Shown here one piece after another: positions 9,850 to 17,320 of a stretch of DNA of 40,519 nt. A model generated the notes under the pieces. The model was given only the letters and a program-made list of their open reading frames with translations, had not been told where the DNA came from and ran no database searches. How positions within the stretch are numbered: position 1 is the first letter of the stretch; each line of letters begins with the position of its first letter. The DNA comes from Flavobacteriaceae bacterium (lineage in GTDB: Bacteria; Bacteroidota; Bacteroidia; Flavobacteriales; Flavobacteriaceae). The DNA is taken from the NCBI GenBank assembly GCA_003533785.1, contig DQCR01000029.1, positions 1-40,519 on the forward strand, in the 5' to 3' direction. A program made the position numbers and the translations under genes.

Positions 9850-10422
9850 ATGTTCGACATCAAAGAGATTCTAAGCGCGGGAATGATTTTATTTGCCGTT
9901 ATCGATATCATTGGTAACATTCCCTTGATCATTAGCCTGCGCGAAAAAGTAGGTCATATCCAATCAGAAAAAGCCGCTGTGGTATCCGCTCTGTTAATGA
10001 TATCCTTTTTGTTTTTGGGCGAGGAAATACTAAAACTCATTGGGATTGATGTAAGTTCATTTGCGGTGGCTGGTTCTTTTGTGCTTTTGTTGTTAGCAAT
10101 AGAAATGATTCTTGGAATCAGCCTTTTTAAAGGTGATATTCCAGCCACAGCCTCTATAGTACCTCTTGCCTTTCCTATGATTGCAGGGGCGGGTACACTT
10201 ACTTCGATTCTATCCCTTCGAGCGGAATACCACCTGGTCAATATGATTATAGCCATTATTGGAAACATCATTTTGGTCTACACAGTATTGAAGTCCTCTC
10301 ATTTTTTGGGTCGCTTTCTAGGATCCTCGGGTATCTTGGTTATTCGAAAAGTTTTTGGTGTAGTACTTTTGGCTATTGCAGTAAAACTTTTTGCAACTAA
10401 TGTGGGACAGTTGGCCCCCTAA
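9850..10422 (+). CDS. MarC family integral membrane protein
   Basis: 190 aa with about six transmembrane helices and almost no soluble part; family MarC/UPF0056 (also called multiple antibiotic resistance MarC, although a role in resistance is not supported for E. coli MarC). Landmarks are LFAVIDIIGNIPLIISLREK near the N-terminus and AFPMIAGAGTLTSILSL in the middle, typical of the family. The frame is open from an ATG at 9781, which would add 23 polar residues. I prefer the ATG at 9850 because the family starts at this point (MFDIKEIL) and a -7 element sits just before it. The gene is divergent from DUF3109 and 30 bp upstream of a tiny membrane protein. Substrate unknown. Confidence 0.87.
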   Translation: MFDIKEILSAGMILFAVIDIIGNIPLIISLREKVGHIQSEKAAVVSALLMISFLFLGEEILKLIGIDVSSFAVAGSFVLLLLAIEMILGISLFKGDIPATASIVPLAFPMIAGAGTLTSILSLRAEYHLVNMIIAIIGNIILVYTVLKSSHFLGRFLGSSGILVIRKVFGVVLLAIAVKLFATNVGQLAP

Positions 10423-10452
10423 TATCGTTCTTCTTTAGTACCTTTATGTTCT

Positions 10453-10653
10453 ATGAAAAATTGGATTGTTATTTTCCTATTATTGGCTGTAGCAACTTTA
10501 GGATTCAACCTTTTTCAAATCCGCTGGGCGGCTCCCTTCGAAGGGCAAAGTCTTGTCGCTTGTATTGGTGTGTTGGCATCTGCTTGTGCGATTCTTCTGC
10601 TGTTGGTTCTTTCGCAATCTCTTAAAGTAGCTAAAAGGCTAAAGGAAAAATAG
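10453..10653 (+). CDS. small hypothetical two-helix membrane protein
   Basis: 66 aa with a hydrophobic helix at about residues 4-22, a short polar loop (QIRWAAPFEGQS) and a second helix at about 34-54, ending in a basic tail (KVAKRLKEK). This predicts an inner-membrane hairpin with both ends probably cytoplasmic. I do not recognise a named family. Position and codon use resemble its neighbours, it follows the MarC-family gene by 30 bp on the same strand, and its stop abuts the stop of the convergent S41 protease with no base between. A weak -7-like TACCTTTA lies at 10439-10446. It is probably a real gene co-transcribed with marC. Confidence 0.6.
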   Translation: MKNWIVIFLLLAVATLGFNLFQIRWAAPFEGQSLVACIGVLASACAILLLLVLSQSLKVAKRLKEK

Positions 10654-12291
10654 TTATTCTTTTAGTCGCTGTTCGTCTAGAGTTCGTTGTACAAAGGGAT
10701 CGATTTGTGTAAGTATTTTAGAGTAGCAATTCTCCCCGTACAGCTGAAGACCTAAATAGGCTTTAATTGCATTTGTAACCACCAATTTGTCTTTTATTTC
10801 AAAAGGAAGGCTATTTACCTCGCAATATTCAACAAAGGCCGCTATCCAGTCTTGAGCGTTTTTTAGCGGTTGGGAACTAAATTCAGATTCGGATTCAAAT
10901 GGATAGGCAGATCGATTTTTGTCCAAATAGGTGAAAACAAAATGATTCATCAAGTTGGATCGTAATAGAAAGAAGTCGAATTCTTCCGAACGCGTATTAG
11001 TATTGGGTACATAGATGTCGGGAGTAATCCCACCGCCACCGTATACAATTCGTCCTTGGGGTGTCTTGTAAGCCAAAGAATCATTGACTGGAATATTGTC
11101 CACACTGGCCATTTCCCCACTGTCATACCTTCGGTTGAATTCATTGTAATAGGTATCTCTATCCTGTCCTCCATAGGGTCTTTGGATGGAACGCCCTGTG
11201 GGGGTATAGTATCGAGCCGTTGTTAATCGTATTGCATCGCCGTCTCCCAAGGGCAACTGCTGTTGAACGAGTCCTTTCCCAAAACTTCTCCTGCCAACAA
11301 TCCAAGCCCGGTCATTGTCTTGCAGCGCACCTGCCAAAACTTCGGCCGCAGAAGCAGATTGTTCATTAATAAGAATATAAATGTCTCCTTTTTCGAAGTT
11401 TCCTCTTTCTGTGGCCAACGTTTGTTTCCGTATGCCGTTGTTGCTTTGTGTAATAACGATGGGTTTGCCGTCTTTCAAAAACTCATCAGCGATTTGTTGT
11501 GCAGGAAACATATACCCCCCTGGATTGTCTCGCAAATCAAGAACTAAATGCGCCAGAGTGTTCAAATCAAAAGATTCCAAGGCTTCCAAAAACTCTGGGT
11601 AAGTCGCTTGAGAAAATCTGTTAATTTTTATGTAGGCCGTTTTTTTGTCCAGAAGGAAATGTGCCTCAACACTTTTTAAGGGAACCGTACCACGGGTGAG
11701 GGTCATCGAGAATAAGGAATCCTTTTGAGGACGGTAGAATTTTACCTTGACATTAGTATTGGGCGTTCCCTTTAATTTATTTATGATTTCATTGCTTTCC
11801 AGTCCCTTCAGATATAATGTATCTTGATCTGCCATCAAAATCCGATCCCCGGGAAGAATTCCAGAATTCTTACTAGGCCCTCCGTCCAATACTCGGACGA
11901 TGGCCACGGTATCCTCAATCATATAAAAACTCACGCCAATCCCAACAAAATTTCCTTGCATTGTTTCTGAAAGTGCTTGTTGTTCCTCTTTTGGAATAAA
12001 AACGGAGTGGGGGTCTAGGCGATCTATGATTTCTTGAATGACTTCCGTGGAAAGACTGTCAATATTGAGGGAGTCCACATATCGCTGATCAACATAGCGC
12101 ATTAGTCGAGATAACTTGGCCTGAGCATTGGTATCCTTTGGGGAAAGAAATCCTATTTCTTCCCAACGACTCCCCCAAAAAAATCCAGTGAGTAGCGAGA
12201 GGGCAACAATAAGAAATAAGTAGGAGGTGTTTTTCAAAATTACAACATGTTTAGGAAGAGAAAGACAAGGGCAACGAAGATACTTCAACAT
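10654..12291 (-). CDS. S41 family C-terminal processing peptidase
   Basis: Membrane-anchored periplasmic serine protease of the CtpA/Prc type, 545 aa as drawn. A signal anchor (about residues 20-40, SYLFLIVALSLLTGFFWG) is followed by a PDZ domain (about 105-190, GIGVSFYM, SGILPGDRI) and the S41 catalytic core. By family alignment the catalytic dyad is S314 (in QSASAAE) and K339 (GRRSFGKG). The drawn start overlaps the end of the dCMP deaminase gene by 41 bp and places a basic, cysteine-containing stretch before the anchor. A TTG at 12237 gives a shorter N-terminus (KNTSYLFL), leaves 13 bp between the genes, and may be the real start. Last gene of the minus-strand run from 14025. Confidence 0.92.
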   Translation of the reverse strand: MLKYLRCPCLSLPKHVVILKNTSYLFLIVALSLLTGFFWGSRWEEIGFLSPKDTNAQAKLSRLMRYVDQRYVDSLNIDSLSTEVIQEIIDRLDPHSVFIPKEEQQALSETMQGNFVGIGVSFYMIEDTVAIVRVLDGGPSKNSGILPGDRILMADQDTLYLKGLESNEIINKLKGTPNTNVKVKFYRPQKDSLFSMTLTRGTVPLKSVEAHFLLDKKTAYIKINRFSQATYPEFLEALESFDLNTLAHLVLDLRDNPGGYMFPAQQIADEFLKDGKPIVITQSNNGIRKQTLATERGNFEKGDIYILINEQSASAAEVLAGALQDNDRAWIVGRRSFGKGLVQQQLPLGDGDAIRLTTARYYTPTGRSIQRPYGGQDRDTYYNEFNRRYDSGEMASVDNIPVNDSLAYKTPQGRIVYGGGGITPDIYVPNTNTRSEEFDFFLLRSNLMNHFVFTYLDKNRSAYPFESESEFSSQPLKNAQDWIAAFVEYCEVNSLPFEIKDKLVVTNAIKAYLGLQLYGENCYSKILTQIDPFVQRTLDEQRLKE

Positions 12292-12682
12292 CAGCCCGTT
12301 TCAAAAATTCAACCCCAGAGAGGTCTTTATAAGCTTTTGCATAGACCACCCGTTTTATTCCTGATTGATGGATCAACTTGCTGCATTCCTTGCATGGGGA
12401 TAGTGTTATGTATAAAGTGGCACCTTGGCAGGATTGTGTCGAAGCTGCCACCTTGAGAATGGCGTTGGCTTCGGCATGAAGAACATACCATTTTGTATAA
12501 TGGTCTTCATCTTCACATACATTTTCAAAACCAGAAGGAGTTCCGTTGTAGCCATCGGATATAATCATGCGGTCTTTCACGATCAAGGCACCTACTTTTT
12601 TCCGCTCACAATAGGAAAGCTGCCCCCATGTATGGGCCATTTTTAGATAGGCTCGGTCGTATTTTTCCTGTTTGTTATCCAT
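12251..12682 (-). CDS. dCMP / cytidine deaminase family protein
   Basis: 143 aa zinc deaminase of the dCMP deaminase (ComEB-like) group, expected to convert dCMP to dUMP for thymidylate synthesis. Zinc ligands and the catalytic Glu are clear: H69-A-E71 and PCKEC with C97 and C100. The substrate-pocket motif GYNGTPSGF (from G44) is typical of dCMP deaminases and distinguishes it from tRNA adenosine or cytosine deaminases. It lies 41 bp after the HupE-like gene, and its 3' end overlaps the drawn start of the S41 protease. With ribonucleotide reductase 4 kb away this gives two deoxynucleotide supply functions in the window, probably by chance. Confidence 0.9.
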   Translation of the reverse strand: MDNKQEKYDRAYLKMAHTWGQLSYCERKKVGALIVKDRMIISDGYNGTPSGFENVCEDEDHYTKWYVLHAEANAILKVAASTQSCQGATLYITLSPCKECSKLIHQSGIKRVVYAKAYKDLSGVEFLKRADVEVSSLPLSFSS

Positions 12683-12723
12683 GGCTCGCTAAGATACAAG
12701 TATTTGAAAAGGAAAGGAATTAT

Positions 12724-13299
12724 TTACCAAGGCCAATTTTGGTAGGTCATTTCCAAGGCTTGTGATACAATCATCCCTCCCACTACCCATTGCCATTTCT
12801 CTTTAGAGATGGATAAGACACGAACAAGTACCCATTCCAAAATCAGCACTGCTAGGATAATTGTAATCTGAGCGGCTTCCACCCCTATGGCAAATGAAAT
12901 CAAGGCTTTAGTGGCACTTTCTTGAGGAACCATCATTCCAAAATAACGACTAAATCCAAATCCATGAATGATTCCAAAAAATAAAATCAAAGCACTAAAA
13001 AAGGAGCGTGTTCTCCCAAAGGGTTGAGCCTTTCTAAACAGGGGGATGCAAGCAATGAGAATGGAAACAGAGATTAATAGCTCAATCCAATTGAATGAAA
13101 TATTGAGATTGTAAAAATAATTTCCTAGGAGTGAAAGACTATGCCCAATCGTGAATAGGGTTGTCCACCAAATCAATTTTTTCAAGGAATTAAATCCATA
13201 AGGAGCCGAGAAAGCTGCAATAAACAGCAAGTGATCCAGCGCTGCCAAATCTAAAACGTGCCAAAGACCCAATTCAAGATAAAACCAAACTTGTTCCAT
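12724..13299 (-). CDS. HupE/UreJ family membrane protein
   Basis: 191 aa with about six to seven transmembrane segments. Conserved His motifs of the HupE/UreJ family are visible: LDHLLF near residue 22, TIGHSLSLLG near 51, and GIIHGFGFSRYFG near 108. Members near hydrogenase or urease operons are implicated in nickel uptake; neither enzyme is present here and many Bacteroidota carry such a protein as an orphan, so the metal role is uncertain. It follows the TerB/J-domain gene by 9 bp, which indicates co-transcription. Start chosen by spacing and family length. Confidence 0.85.
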   Translation of the reverse strand: MEQVWFYLELGLWHVLDLAALDHLLFIAAFSAPYGFNSLKKLIWWTTLFTIGHSLSLLGNYFYNLNISFNWIELLISVSILIACIPLFRKAQPFGRTRSFFSALILFFGIIHGFGFSRYFGMMVPQESATKALISFAIGVEAAQITIILAVLILEWVLVRVLSISKEKWQWVVGGMIVSQALEMTYQNWPW

Positions 13300-13308
13300 A
13301 ACCTCTAT

Positions 13309-14025
13309 TTAAAATCCGCGTTGCTTTTTGAGGGTCTCATAAGCCTCCTGAATTTGTAAAAATTTTTGCTGTGCTCCTTTCAAAAGTGCTTCATCTTGAG
13401 TCTGGATTCTGTCGGGATGGTACTTTTTTGCTTGAGAACGATATGCTTTTTTTATTTCATCTACTGTGGCTTGGGGTTCCAATCCCAAAATTTTATATGC
13501 TTGATCTGTGTCTTTGACAAACATGGCTTTGATGATCTCATACTCATTGATACGCAAGCGCATCGCCTTGGCAATCTCGCTGAGTTTCGAAAGTTCGCTT
13601 GGAGAGACTTGTCCGTCGGCATTCGCAATTCCAAATAAAAAGTGAAGTATTTGTACACGAGTAGCATAGACTGTACCTTGGACAAAATCGGCTCCCAAGG
13701 CATTGATGCTTTGAGATTCTTTTTTGATTTCTTGATTAAAATGCTGAAAAATTTCTTGTGCTCTCAATTCTCCGTATTGTCCAATAAAATAATTCCGAAC
13801 ATACCGCAATTCCTCTGCTACAATTTGTCCGTCTGCTTTGATGACTATGGCAGCCAAAGCCAACAACTTTAATTCAAAAGAACGTTTGGTCAACCCGCGA
13901 GATGAAGATCCGTAATTGAGCGATCCCATTCGGGCCTGCTCCAGCATACTCCCCAGAAAAAACCCCAACAAAGCACCGGGAAAACGATATATAAAATAGC
14001 CGATTAGGGCACCCATCCATTTCAT
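13309..14025 (-). CDS. TerB-like and J-domain protein (DjlA-like co-chaperone)
   Basis: 238 aa. The N-terminus (about residues 3-28, [18 protein letters not shown]) is a glycine-containing hydrophobic anchor like that of DjlA. Residues about 45-160 form a TerB-type helical domain ([20 protein letters not shown] and later [15 protein letters not shown]). A C-terminal J-domain starts near 176 with [19 protein letters not shown] and the essential H203-P204-D205. J-domains stimulate the ATPase of DnaK/Hsp70; this one should act at the inner membrane. First gene of a minus-strand run with the HupE-like protein, dCMP deaminase and S41 protease. TTCCTTTG at about 14063-14070 (minus) is a one-mismatch -7 candidate. 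Confidence 0.88.
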   Translation of the reverse strand: MKWMGALIGYFIYRFPGALLGFFLGSMLEQARMGSLNYGSSSRGLTKRSFELKLLALAAIVIKADGQIVAEELRYVRNYFIGQYGELRAQEIFQHFNQEIKKESQSINALGADFVQGTVYATRVQILHFLFGIANADGQVSPSELSKLSEIAKAMRLRINEYEIIKAMFVKDTDQAYKILGLEPQATVDEIKKAYRSQAKKYHPDRIQTQDEALLKGAQQKFLQIQEAYETLKKQRGF

Positions 14026-14120
14026 ACTATCAATCGATTAAGTTGCAAAGGAATAATTTATTTAAATAATGTACGAATGAAATACTAAAAAAGACGGACG
14101 ATAATATAAAGGGAACTTTA

Positions 14121-14128
14121 TATCTTTG
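14121..14128 (+). promoter_or_regulatory. candidate -7 promoter element for the bacilliredoxin gene
   Basis: TATCTTTG matches TAnnTTTG exactly and lies 14 bp before the ATG at 14143. The upstream spacing shows no TTG, so the -33 half is missing or degenerate. The location in a 117-bp divergent gap makes a promoter plausible. Confidence 0.45.
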
Positions 14129-14142
14129 GGGAAAATTAAATT

Positions 14143-14553
14143 ATGTACCCAGAAGATATTGTGAAGCCCATGCGAGAGGAATTAACAACGCTAGGGTTTG
14201 AAGAATTGTTTCAAGAAAAAGATGTGGAGAAGGCCCTTGCCCAAAAGGGAACTACCTTAGTAGTCGTCAATTCAATATGTGGATGTGCCGCAGCCAATGC
14301 CCGGCCTGGGATTCGCTTATCGTTGGGACAAGACAAAACACCCGATCACCTTTTAACCGTTTTTGCTGGAGTAGATCGTGAAGCTACTGATGCTGCCCGA
14401 GCAAGAATGATCCCCTTTCCTCCTTCTTCTCCAAGCATTGCTTTATTCAAAGATGGTGAATTAGTCCATATGATTGAACGCCATCACATTGAAGGGCGAC
14501 CTGCAGAAATGATTGCAGACAACCTTCAAACTGCCTACAGCGAACACTGCTAA
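14143..14553 (+). CDS. BrxA/BrxB family bacilliredoxin
   Basis: 136 aa thioredoxin-fold protein of the YphP/YqiW (BrxA/BrxB) family. The active site C46-G-C48 (NSICGCAAANARPG) is the family's unusual CGC motif. In Bacillus these enzymes remove bacillithiol from oxidised protein thiols. Bacteroidota of this type often carry the family, so a bacillithiol or similar thiol system is plausible, but no bshA/B/C gene is in the window. Length equals the family norm (about 136-145 aa), and MYPEDIVKPMREEL is a typical N-terminus, so the start is firm. The acyltransferase gene follows after 11 bp. Confidence 0.92.
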   Translation: MYPEDIVKPMREELTTLGFEELFQEKDVEKALAQKGTTLVVVNSICGCAAANARPGIRLSLGQDKTPDHLLTVFAGVDREATDAARARMIPFPPSSPSIALFKDGELVHMIERHHIEGRPAEMIADNLQTAYSEHC

Positions 14554-14564
14554 CCCCTCTGGCT

Positions 14565-15314
14565 TTGAAAAAAGCACTTTCTTACCCCCTAACCCTACTT
14601 TATTACCTCTGTTTTGGTATCACATTGTCCATTTTTCATGGAGTTCAAATAATTTGCTTGCGCATTTTTGGTTATCAAGCTCACAAGAAAAGTGTGGATT
14701 TGCTCAACTGGGTGGTTCTTCGTTGTCTCAATCTTTTAGGGACCCGCTTTGTTCTGCACGATGTTCCAAAACTCAAAAGAGATTTCCCAATTATTATTGT
14801 TGCCAATCACCAAAGTACTTATGACATCCCACCTTTAATTTGGAATTTAAGGAACTGCCACCCAAAGTTTATCAGTAAAAAAGAATTGGGAAAGGGCATC
14901 CCCAGCATTTCCTATAATCTCAAATACGGCGGATCTGTTTTGATCGATAGAAAAGATAAAGCAGGTTCGCTTGAATCGATTAAAAGCTTTGCTCAAAAAG
15001 TTCGAGAAAATAATTGGTCTGTGGTTATTTTTGCAGAAGGAACAAGAAGTCGGGATGGCAACCCCAAATCGTTTCAAAAAGGAGGCCTCATTACCTTGTT
15101 TAATGAAATTCCAAATGCTAGGTTACTCCCCATTAGTATTGGAAATTCTTGGCAATTGAGTCGATTCAAGTACTTCCCAATGCCTCTTGGGGTTTCTATA
15201 GTTTTTAAATTCCACCCTTTGCAAATGATCGATTCTCAACAACCCAAAAAATCGCTTGAATCACTTCAAAAAATAATTCATCAGGGAGTCTACGAAATTC
15301 AATCCAAGATTTAG
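14565..15314 (+). CDS. plsC: 1-acyl-sn-glycerol-3-phosphate acyltransferase
   Basis: 249 aa membrane enzyme of the PlsC family that makes phosphatidic acid from lysophosphatidic acid and an acyl donor. The catalytic HX4D box is H82-QSTY-D87 (VANHQSTYDIPP) and the glycerophosphate-binding motif is FAEGTRSRDG (E158-R161). The N-terminal ~40 residues are hydrophobic (LTLLYYLCFGITLSIF). The start is TTG at 14565, 11 bp after the bacilliredoxin stop; no ATG lies in frame before the catalytic core, so a TTG start is needed. The stop overlaps that of the convergent histidine kinase by 4 bp. Acyl-ACP and acyl-CoA specificity cannot be told apart. Confidence 0.91.
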   Translation: MKKALSYPLTLLYYLCFGITLSIFHGVQIICLRIFGYQAHKKSVDLLNWVVLRCLNLLGTRFVLHDVPKLKRDFPIIIVANHQSTYDIPPLIWNLRNCHPKFISKKELGKGIPSISYNLKYGGSVLIDRKDKAGSLESIKSFAQKVRENNWSVVIFAEGTRSRDGNPKSFQKGGLITLFNEIPNARLLPISIGNSWQLSRFKYFPMPLGVSIVFKFHPLQMIDSQQPKKSLESLQKIIHQGVYEIQSKI

Positions 15315-16777
15315 TCAATCGGAATTTTAACCACGAAAGTAGAACCGTTTCCTTTTTTGGATTGAAAGGTAATAGAGCCATTGTGCGAAGTGATAATATT
15401 TTTCACTATTCCAAGACCAAGCCCCATACCTTTAGTTTTCGTAGTGAACTTAGGTTCAAAAATCTTGTCTTTGTTTTGGGAGAGAATTCCTTGCCCATTA
15501 TCCTTTACCTGAACCTCTACCCATTGACCATCAACCTTGATTTGCACCTTTATTTGAGCGAGTTTTTCAGCAGGCACCGATTGAATTCCATTTTGAATGA
15601 GATTGGTCATCACTCGAATCCATTGAGTTCTATCCAATTGAACCATTTGCTGAGTCACATCCGATTTAAATTTCACATTTTCCTGTTCAAAGACTTCGGT
15701 TGCTCTTTTGGTCAATTCAACAATGTCTTCTTCTTTCAATTGGGCTTTGGGAAGTGTAGCATAATCTGAAAAGGCGTTGGCCACTTGACTCATTGTATCA
15801 ATTTGTGCAATGAGCATGGAAGAGAATTCGTTGATTTTGGTTTGTAAATTTGGCGCATTGGGATCCAAACGTTGCTGAAAACTTTGAACAGAAAGTCGCA
15901 TGGGAGTCAATGGGTTTTTAATTTCATGGGCTACTTGGCGTGCCATTTCTTGCCAGGCTTGTTCTCGTTCTGTTTTGGCTAATAACTCAGCACTTTTCTC
16001 AAGATCATCAATCATATTATTGTAGGAATTAACCAGCCCTTCAATTTCTCTTGTAGCATTTTCTAAATGAATTTTTTTATTACGAGTAAGAAAACCTGTT
16101 TGGCCAATTAATAGACGGAGCTTGTCTAGAGAACGGGTGACATAGCGGGATATGAAATAAGCAAAAAAGATGGCAACCACTAACATGATCAGATAGACCT
16201 GATAGAGGCGTTGCAGAAAAGTATTGAGTTCATCTTCCGAGAAAGAAATGTCTTCAAAATAGGGGAAAAATAAAATAGCATACGGCATTCCATTATCTAC
16301 TTTGAGCAAACTGTAGGAAGATTGAAAATTGCCCAGTTCGTCTATACTTTCTTCTAAATACCTCGATCCCTTTTTAGTAAGAATAGTGTCGACTAAAGTG
16401 GAATCAAGTTTGTAATTATTGGCAATAATTTTAAGGGGGGTGAAGGACACAAATAAGGAGTCCCCTTCAAGACTAAATAGGGAGAACTCAACTTTGTGTA
16501 TTTTACTAATCGAACGCAAATCTTTTTCATATTCCGCCCAAATCGAATCAGAAGCTTGTTCTAACTGGTATTTATCGACTAAGTAATTGAGTTGTCGTTG
16601 TATTTGTTTTTCCTTTCGATCCAATCGAAAAAGGTTATAATCGTCTGCTTCGGTTTGATATTGAATATAGGTCGCTGCTAAAATCAACATACACGCTAAA
16701 AATACGAGTAGTATCATAGCCAAAAAAAGACGGGTACGCAATGATAACCTTCGATTGAATAGTTCTCTAACTTTCAT
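15311..16777 (-). CDS. membrane sensor histidine kinase
   Basis: 488 aa. TM1 spans about residues 17-37 and TM2 about 190-211, bracketing an extracytoplasmic sensor of about 150 residues without recognisable subfamily motifs. HAMP follows (about 210-265), then the DHp helix with phospho-acceptor H284 (QVAHEIKNPLTPMRLS) and a catalytic ATPase domain with N396 (NLIQNGIQS), DNGQG at 426-430 and GLGLG at 452-456. The HEIKNPLTPMRLS box resembles NtrY-type kinases. No response regulator is adjacent, so it is an orphan in this window. It overlaps the HemJ-like gene by 4 bp (ATGA), indicating translational coupling. The signal is unknown. Confidence 0.92.
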   Translation of the reverse strand: MKVRELFNRRLSLRTRLFLAMILLVFLACMLILAATYIQYQTEADDYNLFRLDRKEKQIQRQLNYLVDKYQLEQASDSIWAEYEKDLRSISKIHKVEFSLFSLEGDSLFVSFTPLKIIANNYKLDSTLVDTILTKKGSRYLEESIDELGNFQSSYSLLKVDNGMPYAILFFPYFEDISFSEDELNTFLQRLYQVYLIMLVVAIFFAYFISRYVTRSLDKLRLLIGQTGFLTRNKKIHLENATREIEGLVNSYNNMIDDLEKSAELLAKTEREQAWQEMARQVAHEIKNPLTPMRLSVQSFQQRLDPNAPNLQTKINEFSSMLIAQIDTMSQVANAFSDYATLPKAQLKEEDIVELTKRATEVFEQENVKFKSDVTQQMVQLDRTQWIRVMTNLIQNGIQSVPAEKLAQIKVQIKVDGQWVEVQVKDNGQGILSQNKDKIFEPKFTTKTKGMGLGLGIVKNIITSHNGSITFQSKKGNGSTFVVKIPID

Positions 16778-17319
16778 TCTTCTCCTTTTTTTCTAAGTCT
16801 TTTGTACAAACGAATGCCCAACATGAGAAGTACGCCTAAAAGTAAGATTCCCACTACACCAAAAATCCAATGAAAACTATTTTTTAGAATAGCTAAAAAA
16901 ACAATTGCAAATAAAAGTAAGGTTGCTCCTTCATTCCAGATACGCATAAAATTTGAGGAATAGGGAAACTCGTCGCGCTGCATCTTTTTGAAAATACGGT
17001 GCGTTTTTAGATGATAAAGAACTAGGGCACCCACAAATCCTAGCTTGACCCACATCCAAGATTGAAGGAGCAAATTCGGCATCAGGTAAAGCAATGCCGA
17101 AGCAGATAATACGGTTAATATTGCAGAAGGCCAGGTAATGATATACCACAAGCGATGAGCCATCAATTGGAATTGTTTGGTGAGAATATCACGAGCTGTG
17201 GCTTCTTTTTGCTGTGCTTCAATCCAATAAATAAAAAGTCTAGGCATATAAAAAAGCCCTGCAAACCAAGTAATTACAAAAATCAGATGCAGCGCTTTTA
17301 TATAATTGTAGTAACTCAC
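16774..17319 (-). CDS. hemJ: HemJ-like protein (CopD/UPF0093 family), probable protoporphyrinogen IX oxidase
   Basis: 181 aa membrane protein with four or more helices. The N-terminal block KALHLIFVITWFAGLFYMPR (H11, W18, R27) and the middle block WMWVKLGFVGALVLYH match the UPF0093/HemJ pattern. HemJ oxidises protoporphyrinogen IX to protoporphyrin IX. Databases often call these 'CopD family', a copper label that this sequence does not specifically support. No hemG or hemY homologue appears in the heme locus at 21.8-30.9 kb, so this protein could fill the missing step. It starts 1 bp after the BNR/sortilin-like gene and overlaps the kinase by 4 bp. Family call firm; enzymatic role inferred. 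Confidence 0.78.
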   Translation of the reverse strand: MSYYNYIKALHLIFVITWFAGLFYMPRLFIYWIEAQQKEATARDILTKQFQLMAHRLWYIITWPSAILTVLSASALLYLMPNLLLQSWMWVKLGFVGALVLYHLKTHRIFKKMQRDEFPYSSNFMRIWNEGATLLLFAIVFLAILKNSFHWIFGVVGILLLGVLLMLGIRLYKRLRKKGEE

Positions 17320-17320
17320 T

